Source: Paracyclopina nana
Taxonomy: Eukaryota; Arthropoda; Copepoda; Cyclopoida; Cyclopettidae
Reading direction: 5' to 3'
Length of the DNA: 64,000 nt
NCBI GenBank assembly: GCA_019096065.1
Contig: JAGUCH010000007.1
Span: forward strand, 2,006,501 to 2,070,500
The notes below the pieces were generated by a model that ran no database searches, was not told the DNA's origin, and saw only the letters and a program-made list of their open reading frames with translations. Of this stretch, positions 9,303 through 21,147 are shown piece by piece; positions within the stretch are counted from its first letter, which is position 1; every line of letters starts with the position of its first letter. The position numbers were made by a program, and so were the translations under genes.

Positions 9303-11564
9303 TTAGGGGCAATTGTAAAATTGTGAAGGGAGATAAGTGACGCCCACATTGGTGAGTTCGTTGATGCCCTCGGATGGACTGATAGTCCAAGAGTTCGTTT
9401 CAAAGTCATACAGACCGATGGCAGATACTTCCAAGCCAGTTGCCACCAATTCGTAAGGTCCAAGTGAAATGGGAATAATTTTCCTGTAAAATTCACCTCC
9501 AGGATAAAGTGGAAAGTTCTGCACTGTGTTAGTGGCGAATTCTAAAATGTAACCAGCTGATGGAGAAGATCCTTGGTCAAAGATCATGATCACGTGGGAT
9601 GCTATGGATGGAGAAGATCCCTTGAATAAGGCATGCGTCATCACACTGACCCTGGTTTGTGGAAGGTCTCCAGGATATGCAGAGTATTCCGCACATCCTT
9701 TGTTGGCACCAGCCATAGTGCAAATGTAAGGCTTGTTGAAAACGCTCAAAACATCCACAATGAAGAAAGAATCTGGCGAAATCATGGTTGCAGATGTGAA
9801 AGAGCCACCAATTCCAAAGAAGTTAAAATCAGGAGCTGGAACAGTGAATATGATATAGGAATCATGTGAATGGCAAAAGTCAATGCTCACGTGATCTAAA
9901 TATTTCTGTTGCTACTGGATTCTGGGTGACTGGATCCAATTGAATCGCATAGAGAGGCAATGATGTTATGGACGAGTCTGATCCAAAATACCAACCCAAG
10001 CCAAAGAGCAATCCATACTTCTGAGAGTTAAGAATCATGGGGCTGAAAATTTCGGTAGGCTCGCTGGTTATCAGGCCAGTCACAGCTTTTTGGGTCCATG
10101 ATAGAGGATAGTTCAAGTCAGATACGTAACAGTTCAAATTGGCATTGTCGTTCTGAAGACCAAAGCAGGTGGCCACCTTGGCAGGTGTGAAACTGTAGTC
10201 TACAAAGCTGCCAGAGGCTGAGAGCACCTGTGGAAGAGGATTTTCGAGAGGGCACTTTTTGAAAATGGTCGTGTCTGAGGGATCCATTTCCAGTAGGTAG
10301 ATTAGGCCCTGACCAGATGAGCTTGTTCCATCGTCACCACTGATGAAGAATATGTCAGAAAACGTACCAGGTGGGGACGTCGGTGCTGGAGCAATTGTAG
10401 GTGCAGCAGTAGGAGCAGCAGTGGTTGTTGTTGTAGTGGTTGTGGTTGTTGTGGTAGTGGTTGTCGTGGTTGTTGTTGTTGTAGTGGTAGTTGTGGTAGT
10501 AGTAGTTGTCGTTGTGGTAGTTGTGGTAGTAGTCGTTGTTGTTGTGGTAGTGGTTGTTGTTGTCGTCGTGGTTGTTGTAGTGGTAGTGGTTGTTGTGGTA
10601 GTGGTTGTTGTTGTTGGGGGACCAGTGTAAAGAGTAGTAGTGGTTGTTGTTGTAGTGGTAGTTGTTGTAGTAGTTGTTGTTGTAGTAGTCGTAGTGGTGG
10701 TTGTTGTAGCTAAAATGAGGTGATTTGAAGAAAGCATATCAAGCTAAGATATACCATAGAATTCTGGCTTACTATCAATGCAATCAATGCTAGTCCATCC
10801 TAGGAAGCAATAACAGGAGCCATACAAGCAGTACCCATTGCTATTGCATTCCACTGGACCACCACAAGGAGGAACTAAAAAATTTCATTAGGGCTTTCCT
10901 GTTATTTGAATTAAAGCTCAAGTACCTCCTTCTTTGATGTGCCAGCAAACAGCATCAGCCGTTCCATGAGCTGGAACAATATCCACTTCTCCAGTATCCG
11001 GATTGAAGATCAAACTAGATCCAGGACCTCCTGAGCAGGGATCAAAGTTGGGGAATAATTGCAAAATGCTGTCAGTCATTGGCTCAGTCAATTCCAGCAT
11101 TTGCTCTTCAGTGATGTCAGCCAACATTCCAGCGTAGCTCAAGTTGCTCCATACCCTCCATTCGCACCCAACTTTAATGGCATTTATCCTGAGGTTAAGC
11201 CCTTCTAGGGATGATGGGCTTCCATTTGTGGCCCAGTCCCACATTTGGCCCACACTTGCCAATCCACAAACATTGGGATCATCATCGCAAAATCCCAAAC
11301 AGGTTTCCAAGGCTTCATCAAAGGACACTGATGAAATAATCCTAAAAAGTCAAAAATAAAAAAAATAAATTATTCCGTAAAATATAATTTAAATGATTTT
11401 TTTTTAAAACCACACACTTACTTGTAGCAAATGTAGTCCGTTTCCTCATAGCCTGCTGGGCAATCACCAGAAAAGCTATTTGAAGGATTGGCTACGAATT
11501 GGGCATCAATTGAGCCCAAAAGAAAGGTCAGGCCTATGGCCAAAAGGCCGCCTGAAAACTTCAT
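9303..11564 (-). CDS. Secreted mucin-like protein: Cys-rich N-domain, EGF-like module, poly-Thr stalk, large C-terminal domain
   Basis: Five exons read on the minus strand: 11564-11422, 11341-10926, 10874-10773, 10709-9891 and 9835-9303; phases agree and the product is 670 aa. MKFSGGLLAIGLTFLLGSIDA is a signal peptide (an in-frame upstream codon at 11615 would add 17 residues). Residues ~25-185 are Cys-rich with a lectin-like opening (CPAGYEETDYICYK). Exon 3 is an EGF/tenascin-type module with CGGPVECNSNGYC. Exon 4 opens with almost 100 Thr in a near-continuous run using mixed ACN codons, so the run is kept at the protein level and is likely O-glycosylated. The C-terminal ~320 residues form an unidentified domain. 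Exons 4 and 5 are joined across a 55-nt intron (9836-9890, GTGAGC...TTCCAG) that is itself free of stops in one frame. The role is probably extracellular matrix or mucus; unproven. Confidence 0.75.
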
Positions 11565-11787
11565 TGATGCTCCAATTGTCGTCGATTTGTGCTTTTGATT
11601 TCTACAGAAATTCACATTTTAACCTGACCAACGCTGATAAATTAATGCTGTGAGATACTGATTTGACTGGGCTCGATATTTTGTGAAACACTTGGTGTGG
11701 TTTATAGGGGATAAGTCTTTGTACGATCTACAGATAAAAGCATGATGCTGATCATGAACCACACATTTTAGAAATGTTCAGCAAAAC

Positions 11788-12342
11788 ATGAAAATTGTTA
11801 CTGGATTAACCAAGTTTGAATATTTTCAGATGAACGACCCAGAACCAGTTAAATGTCAGGATGTTTTGGCATTGCCCACACCTACACCTGATGGACTTTT
11901 TACCTCATTGGATACACTAGCACAGATTTTGAACAAACATCACGTTAACTTTTCTGAATGTGAACCCATGACTGAGAGAAATTTCCGCAAGGAACTACTT
12001 AACGTAATTAGTTACTTAATTGAAAGTCATTTAAGCAAATTTTCGCGCTTCAAAAAAAATTATGCGTAGGTCAGTGGAATAGTTCAAACAAGTGACTTGA
12101 ATCGCCAAGCCACAATTATAGTGGCAAAAGGTGAGCTTAATCTAGACTCTGATACGACCTCTGAAAAAGCGAGTCAAACGAAAAGCGACCAACAATTAAT
12201 ATATCAGGATATCAAAAAGCAATCTAATGGAACTGAAGAAGCAGCAAAAGGTTCGTGATTAAAGCAGTTATTAGGGTACTTTTTGTACTTTTTCTGTTGT
12301 TTGACAGGGACTGATGGCGTTGAAAGCTGGATAGAACTATGA
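11788..12342 (+). CDS. Unrecognised gene, reading frame interrupted by one TAG
   Basis: From ATG 11788 the frame is open to TAG at 12067-12069. The same frame then stays open for about 60 further codons to AAAAG|GTTCGT. A 57-nt intron ending TTTGACAG joins in frame to a short last exon ending TGA at 12340-12342, 12 bp from the convergent MCM8 stop. The predicted protein is hydrophilic, with an LFTSLDTLAQILNKH helix, and matches no family I recognise. The TAG may be real (two genes or readthrough), a sequence error, or removed by splicing that I cannot resolve. No phase-compatible intron around it is evident. Confidence 0.35.
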
Positions 12343-12353
12343 AAATTAGAATT

Positions 12354-14669
12354 TTATTCACCCGCACTTTGAAGTTGATAAACTCCATTGGATTTTTTAA
12401 TAATGTAACCTTGATGGTTCAATGAAGAGAGAACATCACTAAAATTATCCATCGGTAAGCCAATTCCCAAGGCCACTCTTTTCAGTTGGTCCAAAGAAAA
12501 AGTATTTGCCTGCTTAGATCTAGCAATTCCTTCAAGAGCAGCAACGAATTTCTTTTTCTTTGAAGTCTTAGACATACCTGACCCATTGAGTGATCTGGAG
12601 AAGTCCAACTCTCCCACTTCATCTGTCAGCGTGTCTATCATGCTGGATTGCATGATTTCGATCACATGCCTTGCATCTTCGACAGTAGCTATTTCACGTA
12701 GCTCAACTTTGGCACGAGCTTCGGTCAACCTTCTGAGTGATTCAAGCTGTCGTGTGGTCACTGGCGTTGCATCTGACACATGATGATTTCCTCTCAAATG
12801 CAAGTAAAATCTGGTAATTTCATCTGCAGCCTCTCTGCTCAATTTTGGCTTCACATATCTCCTGGCATATGCTATGTACTTTCGCATCAATTCGTGAGGC
12901 ATTTTGTCGATTTCATCACTAGATCGCACTGTCAGAGACCTCTTCAAGCTTGGGCCTTTCGATGCACTTGAAACACTCTGAGTGCTTGATCCCAAGCTTT
13001 GATGGGAACCTCTGTATAGATTCATGATGTGATCTGACAGCTCAGAATCGTGCTCCTCATCAGGTTTGTCGATGAGAATGAACACCAAGTCGAATCTTGA
13101 CAACAGAGCAGGATTCATCCTCAGATTTTCAGAGACTGTCTTTGCCTTGTTGTAATGTCCACCGACAGGATTTGCAGCCGCTAAAATTGCAGTTTGTGCA
13201 GACAATGAGCACAGCACTCCTGATTTCGCAAGAGATACAGATTGTTGTTCCATAGCTTCAAGCAGAGCTGCATGTTGGTTTGTCATCTTGTCAAACTCAT
13301 CGATGCAGCAGCAGCCTTGGTCGGCAAGGACAAGTGCGCCAGCCTCGAGAACAATTTCATTTCCAGGTCCTTTGGATATTGTGGCAGTCAATCCGGTGGT
13401 GGAAACTCCCGTGGCTGTCACGAAAACGCTTCGAGGTGCCACATTATAGCACGATTGAAGCATCTGAGATTTCCCCAAGCCTGGATCACCAACCACGAGA
13501 ACATGTGGATCACCTCGAATTGGCACGTGAGCCCTGTCATTGACATACTTGGATGATCCACCAAACAATGCTAGGACAAGTCCAGCTTTCACCAGTTCAT
13601 GGCCAAAAATTGAGGGGCATAGAGATGCCACTAAAAGGGTGAACACTTCAGGGCCGAGGGAGAAAGTTGTTTGGACCATGGCATAATCGGTTGGTGAAAA
13701 TTCAAATTGAGTCTTGTCACTGGACTTGGTTTGAGAAATGGAGGCTGCTTCCAGAAACAAATTGAAGGAATTTTCCGAATGGCCACCATCATTCATAACT
13801 TTGACTATGGCAGTGACATTGATATCATCTCCTGGTGCGACTGAATCACACAGATCATTGCTCAGATGACAATCAATGGACTTGGGAACTCTTCCTCCTC
13901 CAAAATTGTTGCGGCCCTCCTGAATTCGAATAACTTGAGTATTGACAGTTAAAGTGGAAGGGTCTGATCTTTGAGGCGTGAACGTCTGCGAACGACAGCC
14001 TTCTTGGGGACACTTGTTGGGCTTCGTGTAATGGCCCCGAGGCTTTTGTTCGACCGAGCAAAGGGACTCGCATCGTTCGCACTGAAACGTCAGCCATGAG
14101 CAGGTGTGTGTCACATTGGCTACTTTGATCACAGTTCCTTTGATGCACACCAACTTGCCCACTTCAGTTGCCCTCAATTCGCTCAATGAGGCATATTCAT
14201 TAAAACCAGTCAATCTTGCCCTCTGAATGAACTCATCGTCGCTGGCAGCCAGTCCAAATATGCCCAATACTTTATTGGCGTTTGATTTCAGTTCAGCTTT
14301 CAAATCACCCCATTCTGAAGTGATTTGGGGATCTCGTAACAAATCTTTGTAATCAACGATGAATGATTGCAAGGAACTTTTTGACTTTAGACTTTTCGCC
14401 TTATTTTTGGTGCTGCTGGTCAAATACCGCTTCGCGATTTGTACTTTGAGCTGCACGGAAGTGTCGTGGAAATCCTGCACGCCCAAAAAGTGTCTCCAAA
14501 GATTATCTTGGTTGCCAATTGCAACAGGGTCACCTTTAGATATACTGAACCCTCCTCCACCTCCATTCCCAAACTGGCGATATTTTCCGCCTCCACGGCC
14601 TCCTCTAAATCCACCACGCCAACTCTTCTTTTTATCACTTTTTCCGGCTTTACTCTCATCCCCCGACAT
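12354..14669 (-). CDS. MCM8: DNA helicase MCM8
   Basis: A 771-aa single-exon ORF. The Gly/Arg-rich N-terminus (GGFRGGRGGGK) is typical of MCM8. Residues ~190-250 hold the MCM OB/zinc region with CxxC (CERCESLC) and CPQEGC. The AAA+ core follows: Walker A GDPGLGKSQM (~392-401), the EAGALVLADQGCCCIDEFDKM Walker B region, ANPVGGHYN sensor 1, and arginine finger SRFDLVF. The C-terminal winged helix follows a Ser-rich linker. MCM8 works with MCM9 in homologous recombination and interstrand-crosslink repair. The closest alternatives, MCM2-7, lack the Gly-rich start and the GHELVKAGLVLALFGGSSKY context seen here. The stop TAA overlaps an AATAAA signal. It is head to head with MOGS (397 bp between starts). 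Confidence 0.92.
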   Translation of the reverse strand: MSGDESKAGKSDKKKSWRGGFRGGRGGGKYRQFGNGGGGGFSISKGDPVAIGNQDNLWRHFLGVQDFHDTSVQLKVQIAKRYLTSSTKNKAKSLKSKSSLQSFIVDYKDLLRDPQITSEWGDLKAELKSNANKVLGIFGLAASDDEFIQRARLTGFNEYASLSELRATEVGKLVCIKGTVIKVANVTHTCSWLTFQCERCESLCSVEQKPRGHYTKPNKCPQEGCRSQTFTPQRSDPSTLTVNTQVIRIQEGRNNFGGGRVPKSIDCHLSNDLCDSVAPGDDINVTAIVKVMNDGGHSENSFNLFLEAASISQTKSSDKTQFEFSPTDYAMVQTTFSLGPEVFTLLVASLCPSIFGHELVKAGLVLALFGGSSKYVNDRAHVPIRGDPHVLVVGDPGLGKSQMLQSCYNVAPRSVFVTATGVSTTGLTATISKGPGNEIVLEAGALVLADQGCCCIDEFDKMTNQHAALLEAMEQQSVSLAKSGVLCSLSAQTAILAAANPVGGHYNKAKTVSENLRMNPALLSRFDLVFILIDKPDEEHDSELSDHIMNLYRGSHQSLGSSTQSVSSASKGPSLKRSLTVRSSDEIDKMPHELMRKYIAYARRYVKPKLSREAADEITRFYLHLRGNHHVSDATPVTTRQLESLRRLTEARAKVELREIATVEDARHVIEIMQSSMIDTLTDEVGELDFSRSLNGSGMSKTSKKKKFVAALEGIARSKQANTFSLDQLKRVALGIGLPMDNFSDVLSSLNHQGYIIKKSNGVYQLQSAGE

Positions 14670-15066
14670 TTTGACGAACTTTTCACTTTATTATTTTTTA
14701 GACTTTGGCGGCTCCGAACCGACCTACTAAATCGAAGGCTGTAGTAATTTTTCAACTTGCCTTTTTTGTGGCCAAAATATACAATAAATGCTATTTCTAT
14801 TTTAAGGTAATTTTTTGGATGAATTTGTTTGAATCCATCGCAATTTATTACGTGTGACGTTTAATTCTAAAGTTCCTTGCTTTGATCCAAGCAAAATTAT
14901 TTTCTCGACCTTTTTCTGATCATGCAATGCTGATATGATTTCACGTCAGCAAAAACAATAACAAACCCGGTCCGCAACTCCTGACAATTCAGTGCCAGGA
15001 CCAGGAACTGATGCCGGTAGCTTGTGGTAGAATGTTGTAAGCATGGGCTGGCTTTAAGCATTGATC

Positions 15067-17675
15067 ATGGTTCGACATCGCATTCCATCATCATCAGTAA
15101 CGGATCGAAGCCTTGACAAGGATCCGCGAGGGGTGGCAAAAAAGCCGAAAAAAACATCTAGTTCGTCCTTCTGGCTCAAGTTGCTTATCGGTTTCGGTAC
15201 GTGTGGTGTCACCCTTTACTATGTTTACAGAGGCTATCTTGAGACCAGGGTACACACGCCCCTTCAGCTCCCATCTGCTGTGGAAAGAGGCGGTCTTCAA
15301 GTCCCCGAGTTATTTTGGGGCTCTTACAGACCAGGTGTGTATTTTGGGATGAAAACCAGATCACCGGCAGATTTACTCTTTGGCATTATGTGGATGCTGC
15401 CCGAACTTGTCAAGCCAAATGATCTGGGTCTCCGACATTGGAGTGAGCAAGGTGACAATCTGGAATCATTTGGATGGCTTCAGCATGATGGAGAACGCTT
15501 TGGCGTGCAAGAAATCAAAGATAGAGGGCTTTTGCTCAAAACCTCATTTGTCAAGCTACTTGACGAGGATACCATTGCCAAGGGTGGCCAATGGACAGCA
15601 AGAGTCTCAGCTCAGGCTACCAAAAAGCATGTGACCGAAATGTCCTTGTTTCTGTATGTTGGAATGGATGAAAATGCTACTGGCTTCAAGCTGAGGCCTG
15701 TTTTTGGGGGAGCAGATAGCACTCAAATGACTGGCATTGTTGGCAAGACAGGACATTTAGGTGATTTCAGGATCGACTTTGTGAGCCAAAATTTGCCTTC
15801 TATCAAGGAGACCTTTTACGCTTGTGTTGACAGCCCTGGCCCACATAAGTTTACTGAAAGCATGATGCAAAGGCTACGATTATTTCAAATGGGGAATGCA
15901 AAGGTGATTGGTATTGATTCGCAGCATCTCAAAAGTGACAACCCAGACTTTATTGTTTACCAAATCAATGCTAAGCTCCCTTTTGAAATTGATATTGTAT
16001 TCAGTCCACATCAGAAAAAAGGTAAATGCGTTAAAAACACATGAATTCCAGTGTTTTTGACAATTTTGGCTTATAGATGAATCACTTACTGGCGAAGATT
16101 ATGGCGCTGCTTTGCAACAAAAACAGGCCGAGTTCAACGAAAAGTTTGAGGAAACTTTTGGCCTCCATGCACAAGGCTACAACGACGATCAGATCAGATT
16201 TGCTCAAGCTGCCATGAGTAATATGGTTGGTGGAATTGGTTACTTCTATGGCCACTCTATCGTTCAGTAAGGCTTGCATTTTGAGAAGAAGGGAATTAAT
16301 TTACATACGAACTTCTTTAGGTCAGATCTCAACAACATTCCTGTGAAATATTGGGATGCTCCATTGTATACTGCTGTCCCATCAAGAAGCTTCTTCCCTC
16401 GAGGTTTCTTGTGGGATGAAGGCTTTCACAATTTGCTCATATCTAAATGGAGCAAACCATTGAGTGCAGACATCGTTGCTCATTGGCTTGACCTTATGAA
16501 TGTCGAGGGTTGGATTCCAAGAGAGCAAATTCTTGGCCTGGAAGCTCGTGCAAAGGTCCCTGCCGAATTCGTGGTGCAGAACAACAAAAATGCCAACCCT
16601 CCCACACTCTTGCTCACCTTGCACTCAATGGTCCAAGATTTGACTGCCGATGGCAAAATTGTTCCTGAATGGTTCAAAGTATACCTGTCACGCATTTGGC
16701 CTAGGTTGGAAGTGTGGTATGCCTGGTTCAATTCCACCCAAAAAGGAAACGATCCTGGAACTTTCCGTTGGAGAGGGAGAAATGCCACAGCCCTTTTCGA
16801 GCTTAACCCCAAAACTCTAACTTCGGGTCTGGATGACTACCCCAGAGCATCACATCCCACTGAGCAAGAAAGGCATGTTGATTTACGCTGCTGGATGGCC
16901 TTGGCCTCAAAGCTCATGGCAGACATAGGCCAGATCATTGGTAAAACCAAAGATTCACAGAAATATGCGCACACGGCAGAGTTTCTGCACGACAATAGTC
17001 TGCTAGATGCAACACATTGGTCAGAAGAGCACGGAGCTTATTTGGATTATGGCCTTCATTCTGAAGATGTTACACTACAGAAGCCTCGACCGCCGCCAGG
17101 ACAGCACCAACAGATGCAAAAGCAACGTGTTGTTCATGAAGAACCCAAGTATCAATACGTGAATCAAGTGGGCTATGTCAGTAAGAAGCAGAAGGAAACT
17201 GCTGCTCGCATCACATTTTCAAAGCATTCCTCTTTCAGGTCTATTCCCTTTTATACTTCAAGTGGTGGAGCCCGATTCCCCCAAGTTGGGGAAAGTTTTA
17301 CAAGACCTGAAAAATCCAGCCAAATTCTGGACTCCCTATGGCCTTAGATCATTGTCAAAAAGCGCAAGCATTTACATGAAGAAAAACACTGAGCACGATG
17401 CTCCTTATTGGAGGGGGCCCATTTGGATCAACATCAATTTCTTGGCCGTGAGAGCCCTGCACTATTATGCCCAGCTAGATGGGCCGTACAAGAAGGAAGC
17501 TCTGGAGATTTACACTAAATTACGTCGAGCACTCATTGACAACGTGATTCAGAACTACGAGAAAACGGGCTACATCTGGGAGCAGTACAATGACAGAACT
17601 GGGCAAGGTCAAGGCTGTCGGCCTTTCACTGGCTGGTCTTCCTTGGTCGTACTCATGATGGGTGAAAAATATTGA
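15067..17675 (+). CDS. MOGS: Mannosyl-oligosaccharide glucosidase (ER glucosidase I, GH63)
   Basis: Four exons: 15067-16021, 16077-16266, 16321-17180 and 17239-17675; introns 54-58 nt; 813 aa. It removes the terminal alpha-1,2-glucose from Glc3Man9GlcNAc2 in the ER, the first step of N-glycan trimming. The protein is type II: a short cytosolic basic tail, a membrane anchor at residues ~35-55 (KLLIGFGTCGVTLYYVY), then the N-domain (LFWGSYRPGVYFGMKTRSP) and the (alpha/alpha)6 catalytic domain with PRGFLWDEGFH and the C-terminal YWRGPIWININFL and GCRPFTGWSSLV blocks. The start is the first ATG after an upstream TTG in the same frame. The last intron is needed to avoid a premature stop and joins VGYVS to LFPF exactly as in the family. 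Its 3' end lies 50 bp from that of RPS28 (convergent). Confidence 0.94.
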
Positions 17676-17725
17676 AATACACCACTTTGGGTTAAGGAAT
17701 TACATTTATTGACCTCGGACGCAGC

Positions 17726-17923
17726 TTATCTCAGCCTCCTTGCCTCCCTTTCGGACTCGAGGAGGGTCAAAATGTCACCCTCACGAACGGGTCCCTTGAC
17801 ATTCCTGATGATTTGACGGTTGGTCTCTCCCAGAAACTCAACCTTGACCTGGGTACACTGGCCCTGAGAGCCAGTACGTCCCAAAATCTTGATAACTCGT
17901 GCAAGGGTAATGGATTTGTCCAT
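17726..17923 (-). CDS. RPS28: 40S ribosomal protein S28 (eS28)
   Basis: A 65-aa ORF beginning [18 protein letters not shown] and ending in the invariant [24 protein letters not shown] and [13 protein letters not shown] complete the match. It is a small-subunit protein near the mRNA exit channel. The start lies 9 nt past an acceptor (CAACTTGCAG at 17933-17942 on the minus strand), so the 5' UTR is split. Its first exon lies near 18079-18112 with donor AAAG|GTATGT. The gene is head to head with INTS8. Length and sequence match the family completely. Confidence 0.96.
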   Translation of the reverse strand: MDKSITLARVIKILGRTGSQGQCTQVKVEFLGETNRQIIRNVKGPVREGDILTLLESEREARRLR

Positions 17924-18098
17924 ATTGGATGTCTGCAAGTTGAAGTTGAAATTGAGACAAACTATGTTAAAATGCTAGATATTTGTAAAATTGGGTATTT
18001 TATCGAGGAAAATTCTCGAGCCAAGCTATAATTTGGCTGTTAAAGGGCAAAAACGGTATAAAGAAATTTTGAACATACCTTTCCAGACTTTGTTTACA

Positions 18099-18112
18099 CG
18101 AAAAAGGAAGAG
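18099..18112 (-). promoter_or_regulatory. TOP-type (5' terminal oligopyrimidine) start of the RPS28 transcript
   Basis: On the minus strand the sequence reads CTCTTCCTTTTTCG just upstream of a non-coding leader exon that ends in a good donor at 18079/18078. A pyrimidine tract starting with C at the cap site is the usual growth-control signal of ribosomal-protein mRNAs (mTOR/LARP1). The exact start site is inferred. Confidence 0.6.
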
Positions 18113-18403
18113 CGACAGCTGACTCTACTTGCAATACCTACTTGAGTCTAAACTTATTTTCGTATTTTGCTAAAGTCAAGTGGTACAGTGGATAAAAATG
18201 AAGTGTTTGCCGAAAAAATGTGTTCTTGCCCAGATAGCTTTTTTCATAGTTGTTTTTATTTTGGCGTTTTTCGACAATAAGCGGCCATAACTTATAATAA
18301 TATTTACAAGCCTTCAAAAGTCAGAACAAAAACATTTTAAAACTGTGAATTCTGAATTCTTCAAGGATTCGAGTTTTGACGAAGTAGTAATATTCTTCAG
18401 AAA

Positions 18404-21147
18404 ATGGAGGACTTTTCAGAAATTGCTTTTGAAGTAACTTTGCAGCCGTCACTTCTTGACGAAAAAGTGTTCAAAAGAACGCCAAGTCGAGCGGAGAACA
18501 AAGCGTTTTCCGTCGGAGTTCTTCGCGAGCTGTTAACGCAATTATCGACAATGACCAAAACTCAAATGGCCGCCAATAATGAAGGCCAACCACAGCAGAA
18601 TGATCCGGGCAGTTTGAAGAAAAAGGCCTACATTCAGCTCATGTCCTTGAGAATCGCTGCTTTCCTATCTTGGGACTTGCAAGAGCTCAACGATGCTCCA
18701 TCTTCTCAACTTTTGCTACTTGAGACATTGATGGCTGTGGCTGACCAGCCTGAATCTAAAGTCAAAGAGGAGGATGTGGCTCATGTGAAAAACGGGGACA
18801 AAAGCAATGCCAAGCTATTTGCTGCCACCCTTTACAACAGATGGGTTTTGAGGACTATGCCTTTGTAAGCAAAAATAATACACTTACTTCATCTCTTACT
18901 TAAATGTTTTTAATTTCAAACAGGCTCAACTATCCTTCACCGCCTGCCAACAAGGCGCAAATTTTCAGCTCTAAAGGGGATAACTTTTACTGCGCTGTCG
19001 ACCCACCGACTGCCACGACAATAAATAGCTCCAGCTCAACAGCATTCAAAGCTATCAAAGAAGTGTGTGATAGTTTGGATGCCAGCCAATTAGATCACGT
19101 GCCATCAGAAAATGCCTTCAAAATTGGCACCAACGTTGACACGGAATTCGTGCCAGAATTCATTTCGGAAAATTGGATAAAATTAGAGAAAGGCACTTGG
19201 ATCGCTTTGGCCTTGTATGACTTCATTGGACACTTGCTGTTCATTGAAGACTATGCTGGATGCAGGCATTACCTCAAACTATTGAAAGCTATCGATGATA
19301 AAGTTTTGTCAGCAGTTTTAAGCATAGAAGTCCTCTCAGCCTACGAAATTGCTACCATGGAGGTTGCCACAGTCAAGGCCAAGAAAACTGAAGAGCCTTT
19401 GTACCATCTCGTCAATGAAGAGTTGGCATGCAAGTACAAAGGCCAGTCAAAAGCTTATGAGAGCCTTGCTGTCAAAAATGCTCCTCTCAGAATCGAGGCT
19501 GGCCTGCCCATTCCCCAAACTGAAGAAGCCCTGAAGAAAGCGGAATTGAAGGGCCTGGAGACATTTGCTCTATATTTGAATGGATCCAAAACTGTGAGCT
19601 ATGGCAAGCCACCCTCGTTCAGTGAGAAAAGTGACCGCAGTAGCAAGTCAAAGGCGCCCAAAAATGTGCGGAAACGAGATCTGCTTTTGGCCTTGATGAG
19701 AGAGAAGAGACCCGACAAGATCCTCAAGCTCATCCAGGATCTCCAAAAGATGTCTGTTAACATAAGGCGGTGTGTGTCCAGGTGGCATCTTGACGACTTG
19801 ACGGTTGTCCAAGCTGCTGGAAGAGCGATTGACTCCGACTATGTATTCGTTTTGCTCGTCAAAGTTCAGCAATTGATCGAGATGAAGGATTTCGAAGAGT
19901 CCATGGCTCTTGTTGCAGCTGTCGAAAGAGTCTTCAACGACAAGCCTTGGTCCAATGAAAAAGCCAAGGCCACGCAGTATTTGCAAATGCAAAAGGTCCT
20001 CCTCAAGATGACTGAATACCAGGAGTGCAAGGGGCAGAATATGGATGATCTGGAGGAATTCACCAAAGACGTCAAGGATTGCTTTGACAAGTTGACCACA
20101 ATTGCAAACGCGAGTGAAGGCCACAGTCAGGTATTCGAAATGGTCGTCGTCACCCTCCTTAATTTGGACCAGTTTGACTTCATCTTGTCGAGGTCGGACA
20201 AGTGCTGGAATTTGATCCGGTTGTCATGCTTGATCTCCTCGGCTGTCATCAACTTTCACCGGAAATATTTCAACACTGGCGAGTTCAAGGAAACCTGTCG
20301 AGCTTTGGCTGACATCATTCTGCCTGTTTTGCAGCAAAGCAGCCATGGAGGATCCAAAAGATCGGCTGCCAACCGAGATCTCAGCCTGAAGGAGTCTCAA
20401 GAAAAGCAATGGATCAAGCGGCTGCTCAAGAGGATTCACAGCCCTCAAGTGTTGTCCCTTTTGGCGGCTTTCCTTGTCACCTATTACAACTCCATCAATG
20501 AGGATGCCAGCCTCGAAATCCAATGTGAACTCCCTTTGCTCCCGTTGACTGTCAATTCCAGCATCACCATCAATGAGGACAGCTTGCTCAGCTTCATCCA
20601 AATGCTGGCGAAAAACTCAAGAAACCCCTCTCTGTCGTGGAGCCTCAGGATTCAAGGAGAAGTGAATTTCGCACAAGGCAATTATTTGGCTGCAATGCAG
20701 AATTTCATCAAGGCCTTGTCAGTATCCAGCCATTATTTCCAGAAGCCTTGGAATCAAATGCAGTCCATCTCTGATTCCACCTGGGATGAGAGGATGTTTG
20801 TCAAGATGATCAAATGCACCTCTGAGCTTGGCCATCATGCTGAAAGCATGGTTTTGTGCCAATACCAGAGTGAGGTGGACTATGTCACTGCTTTTAAAGC
20901 CCTTGAGGAGAGAAACAGCTTTGACGCCATGGACTCCCTGTATGCATTTGTGTGGGATGTCACCATCCTGGAGTATGCAGTGTCCATGCACAACAAGAAA
21001 GGAGAAATGTCTCGGAAGAGAAAGGCGCTTGAAACCATCAGCCAGTTGGAAATCAACACGAACAACAATGAAGAGATCCTCCGAGAAGCTCAAGCTGCTC
21101 GTAGAAGTTCATTTTTGAGGTATATGGCTGCCAATTATTTGCAATAG
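18404..21147 (+). CDS. INTS8: Integrator complex subunit 8
   Basis: Two exons, 18404-18864 and 18924-21147 (59-nt intron, phase 2); 894 aa. INTS8 is part of the nuclear Integrator complex, which cleaves snRNA and nascent transcripts, and it helps recruit PP2A. The family has no catalytic motif. Identification rests on landmarks in order: LYNRWVLRT near residue 150; the N-terminal helical repeat region; WSLRIQGEVNFAQGNYLAAMQNFIKAL; and the highly conserved end, YVTAFKALEERNSFDAMDS, YAFVWDVTILEY and FLRYMAANYLQ. The ATG at 18404 is the first in frame. It shares a short upstream region with RPS28. Confidence 0.92.

Noticed and set aside
9836-9890. Apparent frameshift in the mucin-like gene
   Set aside because: GTGAGC...TTCACTGTTCCAG bounds a 55-nt intron of normal size for this genome; the joined frame closes correctly.
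10343-10630. Poly-valine ORF on the plus strand
   Set aside because: Shadow of the poly-threonine exon of the minus-strand mucin-like gene.
17181-17238. Apparent premature end of glucosidase I
   Set aside because: A 58-nt GT-AG intron restores the conserved C-terminus; not a pseudogene.
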